Shown here: piece after piece, positions 62,260 through 64,000 of the stretch
Position numbering within the stretch: position 1 is the first letter of the stretch
How the letters are laid out: each line of letters begins with the position of its first letter
Source of the DNA: Verrucomicrobiota bacterium JB022
GTDB taxonomy: Bacteria; Verrucomicrobiota; Verrucomicrobiia; Opitutales; Oceanipulchritudinaceae
Direction: 5' to 3'
DNA: 64,000 nucleotides
Assembly: GCA_030673845.1 (NCBI GenBank)
Contig: JAUTCQ010000021.1
Span: forward strand, 210,647 to 274,646
Notes under the pieces: generated by a model
What the model was told of the DNA's origin: nothing
The model's input: only the letters and a program-made list of their open reading frames with translations
Databases searched by the model: none
Position numbers and translations under genes: made by a program

Positions 62260-62991
62260 TCAACCACGATAGAGGCGGTCGAGTTCGTTCCGGATTTCAC
62301 GCATGCCAGCGACGGCATTGCTCTTGAAAAGGCGCATCTTGCGACCTTCCTTGAATTGGCGTGGCGGCGAAGGATCGACTACGTAGACCCTAGCTTCGTC
62401 AGGCAGAAAATCGAGCAGAGCCGCAGCCGGTTGCACTTGCAACGACGTTCCCACGACAATGCAGAGGTCGGCACGGCTAAAGGCCTCGGCTGCCTCCTGC
62501 AGATAAAGGACATTCTCACCAAACCACACCACATTCGGGCGAAGCTGCCCACCGGCAGGACAGAGGTCGCCTAGGTAGATGGGACGGTATCCGATATCAA
62601 CCACGTGGGCCTCGTCCTTCACGCTACGCGCTTGGCAGAGGCTTCCATGTAGATGGATCACGTTCGAGCTTCCCGCGCGCTCGTGGAGATCGTCGATGTT
62701 CTGGGTGATAACTGTGACGCGATACCTTTGCTCCAGTTCTGCTAGGATTCGATGCGCTTCATTCGGCTGCACCTTCTCCAGTTCGGCCCGCCGACGGTTG
62801 TAGAGCTCCAACACCACCTCCGGGTCCCGCTCCCACACCTGCCGCGTCATCTTCCGCTCAAAAGAGTAGCTGGAGCAGAGGGCGTCCCCTCCGCGAAAGG
62901 TGCCGAGGCCGCTCTCGACGCTGATGCCCGCGCCGGTTAGGGCGACGAGGTTGGGGATCTCAGGGGACGAAGAGTGAGGAGCGAAAGCCAT
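62260..62991 (-). CDS. NAD-dependent protein deacylase (sirtuin)
   Basis: A 243-residue sirtuin. NAD loop 'GAGISVESGLGTFR' at 20-33, 'TQNIDDLHERAG' at 96-107, catalytic His115 in 'HLHGS', 'VVWFGE' at 154-159 and 'VVGTSLQVQPAAAL'. The four zinc cysteines of common sirtuins are not present; only Cys119 and Cys144 lie in that region. The zinc-less form with the same motifs occurs in several bacterial phyla. It removes acyl groups from protein lysines using NAD. It is unrelated in role to the defence SIR2 at 4866 and shares no operon with neighbours; an IS66 fragment begins just upstream. Confidence 0.88.
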   Translation of the reverse strand: MAFAPHSSSPEIPNLVALTGAGISVESGLGTFRGGDALCSSYSFERKMTRQVWERDPEVVLELYNRRRAELEKVQPNEAHRILAELEQRYRVTVITQNIDDLHERAGSSNVIHLHGSLCQARSVKDEAHVVDIGYRPIYLGDLCPAGGQLRPNVVWFGENVLYLQEAAEAFSRADLCIVVGTSLQVQPAAALLDFLPDEARVYVVDPSPPRQFKEGRKMRLFKSNAVAGMREIRNELDRLYRG

Positions 62992-63027
62992 GACAGACTA
63001 TAGCGGCAGCACGGGAGAGCGTCTTCT

Positions 63028-63192
63028 TCAGGGGCGGTTGCACGCCCGGTTACGGAAGACAAAGAACGCTCCACCAAACGGGTCGACGCCGAGCTGCTGC
63101 TGCGCCACGGCCCAGAGCCCGTCAAACTGCTTGCGCAAGTCCACCGGCTCCACCGCCAAAAACACCCGCGTCTGGCTCGGCAGGTTCAGCAT
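63028..63192 (-). pseudogene. IS66-family TnpB (orf2) fragment
   Basis: From the ATG at 63192: 'MLNLPSQTRVFLAVEPVDLR', then 'KQFDGLWAVAQQQLG' and 'GGAFFVFRNR', the N-terminal half of IS66 TnpB. It is cut off after 'FRNR' next to the sirtuin gene. The ATG overlaps the end of tnpA (ATGCTGA), as in intact IS66 elements. Confidence 0.8.
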
Positions 63193-63523
63193 CGCCACCC
63201 CAACGCCTTCAGCAGCTCCGCCGCTTGCCTCGCCGAGGCGCACCACACCACCATCCCCTCACCCAAACGCACCTCCAACTCCTCGGCGTCCCGGCCTCGG
63301 CCGATAACGACCCGGCATCCCGGCCCGCCCGGCTCGACCGCGCCCGCCAACCCAGCAGCGTGTGGTAGTTGAGCCCTTCGCGCGCCGCAAAAGCCCGCAG
63401 CGTCAAACCGCTCTGCCCCAGCTCCGCCAGCAAACGTTCCCGCTCCGCCGCATCCACCCGACGCCGCCCACGCACATCACGACGGCTCGCGTCCTCCACC
63501 ACATCCGTTTCGGTTGGATCCAT
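63186..63523 (-). pseudogene. IS66-family TnpA (orf1), frameshifted
   Basis: Starts at 63523 ('MDPTETDVVEDASRRD'). 'DAAERERLLAELGQSGLTLR' and 'REGLNYHTLLGWRAR' form the TnpA helix-turn-helix. Near 63283 the frame slips; the true continuation is 'EELEVRLGEGMVVWCAS' and 'AAELLKALGWRC', with the stop at 63186-63188 overlapping tnpB. The single shift makes it inactive. Together with the tnpB fragment it is the remains of an IS66 copy. Confidence 0.75.
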
Positions 63524-63665
63524 CCACGTAGGTTACCACGGTGGCTGCAGCAGCAACAGTGGGTCGAGCGCCGGACGCATACCCCTAACCGAAACAAATC
63601 CACGACCTTCCCGCGCAGCCAAAACCAAAGTGCGAAAAATTCTGGACACTACCCGATCCCCGCAC

Positions 63666-63859
63666 CGTCGCCGCGGACCGCGGCTACCATAACCAGCAGT
63701 TTGTGCGCGCCTGCCGCTAGCGCGGAGATCGCCCCGCATGTGGCGCAGATCAAGGGCCGCAAGACCCCCGGGCTCGACGGGCGCACCACTCGCCATCCCG
63801 GCTACCGCGTCAGCCAACGCATCCGCAAGCGCGTCGAAAACCTCTTTGGCTGGATCAAG
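63666..63859 (+). pseudogene. IS5-type transposase, C-terminal remnant
   Basis: 'VAADRGYHNQQFVRACR' is followed by a stop, and after a frameshift by 'IAPHVAQIKGRKTPGLDGRT', 'HPGYRVSQRIRKRVENLFGW' and 'IK'. This is the conserved C-terminal end of the IS5 DDE domain (Asp in 'ADRGY', Glu in 'RVENLFGW'). It breaks off exactly where the next IS66-type end begins at 63860, so it was split by that insertion. Confidence 0.8.
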
Positions 63860-63909
63860 GTAAGCGTCACTCCAAGCACCGTGGGGTCTGACTAGCGTGA
63901 TGTATCATA

Positions 63910-63937
63910 GATGTCATAGGTTTGGAGGTATGACATC
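63910..63937 (+). repeat. Inverted repeat around the tnpA ribosome-binding site
   Basis: 'GATGTCATA' (63910-63918) and 'TATGACATC' (63929-63937) are perfect inverted copies around 'GGTTTGGAGG', which holds the ribosome-binding site. Such a hairpin would hide the site in the mRNA, or the palindrome may bind a regulator. Confidence 0.6.
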
Positions 63938-63938
63938 T

Positions 63939-64000
63939 ATGAGTGAGGCCGAGTTGGAGATCCTGAAGCAGGACGGGTTGGGTCGCGTGCGGGTGCCGCG
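63939..64000 (+). CDS. IS66-type TnpA, 5' part (cut by window end)
   Basis: 'MSEAELEILKQDGLGRVRVP' begins at 63939 with 'GGAGGT' 10 bases upstream; an ATG at 63930 is too close to that site. The opening resembles the orf1 protein of IS66-group elements, which has an N-terminal DNA-binding domain. The rest lies outside the window. Confidence 0.65.
   Translation, partial: MSEAELEILKQDGLGRVRVP

Larger units (their letters stand above)
63860..64000 (+). mobile_element. Left end of an IS66-family element (continues beyond window)
   Basis: 'GTAAGCGTCACTCC' at 63860 has the typical 'GTAAGCG' terminus of IS66 elements. It interrupts the IS5 remnant. The bases before it, 'GGATCAAG' (63852-63859), would be the 8-bp target duplication expected at the other end. 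A first gene starts at 63939 inside it. Confidence 0.75.

Noticed and set aside
1..64000. CRISPR array
   Set aside because: No series of regularly spaced direct repeats was seen in any intergenic region, and no cas gene was recognised.

Overview
The window looks like chromosomal DNA of a Verrucomicrobiota bacterium, most likely of the Opitutales/Puniceicoccales group. This is inferred from a TonB receptor with the group's usual 'AFEVTAS'-like N-terminus, Trp-rich surface domains on secreted proteins, a PEP-CTERM protein, an imuA-imuB-dnaE2 mutagenesis cassette, and a large load of sugar-degradation genes in GC-rich DNA. No rRNA or species marker is present, so the assignment is by gene style only.

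Layout. (1) 1-2.8 kb: the 3' part of a GH36 alpha-galactosidase, a decayed IS5-type transposase, a beta-propeller protein and an excisionase-like gene. (2) 3.0-7.9 kb: two unrecognised minus-strand genes, a relic copy of part of one of them, and a SIR2-HerA anti-phage pair. (3) 8.3-14.8 kb: a dead prophage segment (terminase small subunit with an in-frame stop, terminase large subunit with two frameshifts, ParB-methyltransferase with a lost 5' end and two frameshifts). It is interrupted by intact, AT-richer genes: a two-gene DUF4747-like plus four-helix membrane protein unit, and a PEP-CTERM propeller. (4) 15-29 kb: a polysaccharide-use locus on the minus strand (TonB receptor, secreted Trp-rich protein, GH2 enzyme, propeller/lyase-like protein, sodium:solute symporter, pyruvyltransferase-like lipoprotein, sugar isomerase) with a divergent LacI regulator and a 2-hydroxyacid dehydrogenase. 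(5) 29.3-41.4 kb: two paralogous BNR-type secreted proteins (one of 1228 residues), a CstA-type transporter with a structured leader, an AraC regulator facing a three-gene set of two Gfo/Idh dehydrogenases and an isomerase, and a secreted esterase-like hydrolase. (6) 41.6-47.1 kb: dnaE2, imuB and imuA behind a LexA-like palindrome. (7) 47.1-61.1 kb: a defence island with a GHKL-ATPase/HEALH protease protein, a DUF2188 protein, a half-length HsdS, and a type I restriction operon whose hsdS and hsdR are separated by a translationally coupled TIR/SEFIR gene, followed by a YgjP-type protease and an unrecognised gene with an HUH-like signature. It ends at a 3' fragment of an initiator tRNA, the classic scar of an integrated element. 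(8) 61.1-64 kb: two small unknown genes, a sirtuin deacylase and nested IS66/IS5 remnants.

How it fits together. The carbohydrate genes form a coherent chain: binding and uptake (TonB, symporters), cleavage (GH2, GH36, BNR proteins, hydrolase), oxidation and isomerisation of monosaccharides (Gfo/Idh, TIM-barrel isomerases, hydroxyacid dehydrogenase), under LacI and AraC control. The accessory zones carry at least three layers of likely phage defence (SIR2-HerA, the DUF4747-like/membrane cassette, and the type I RM island with TIR and GHKL-protease partners). The best candidates for undescribed biology are the DUF4747-like/membrane cassette, the GHKL-protease fusion and the TIR gene built into the hsd operon.
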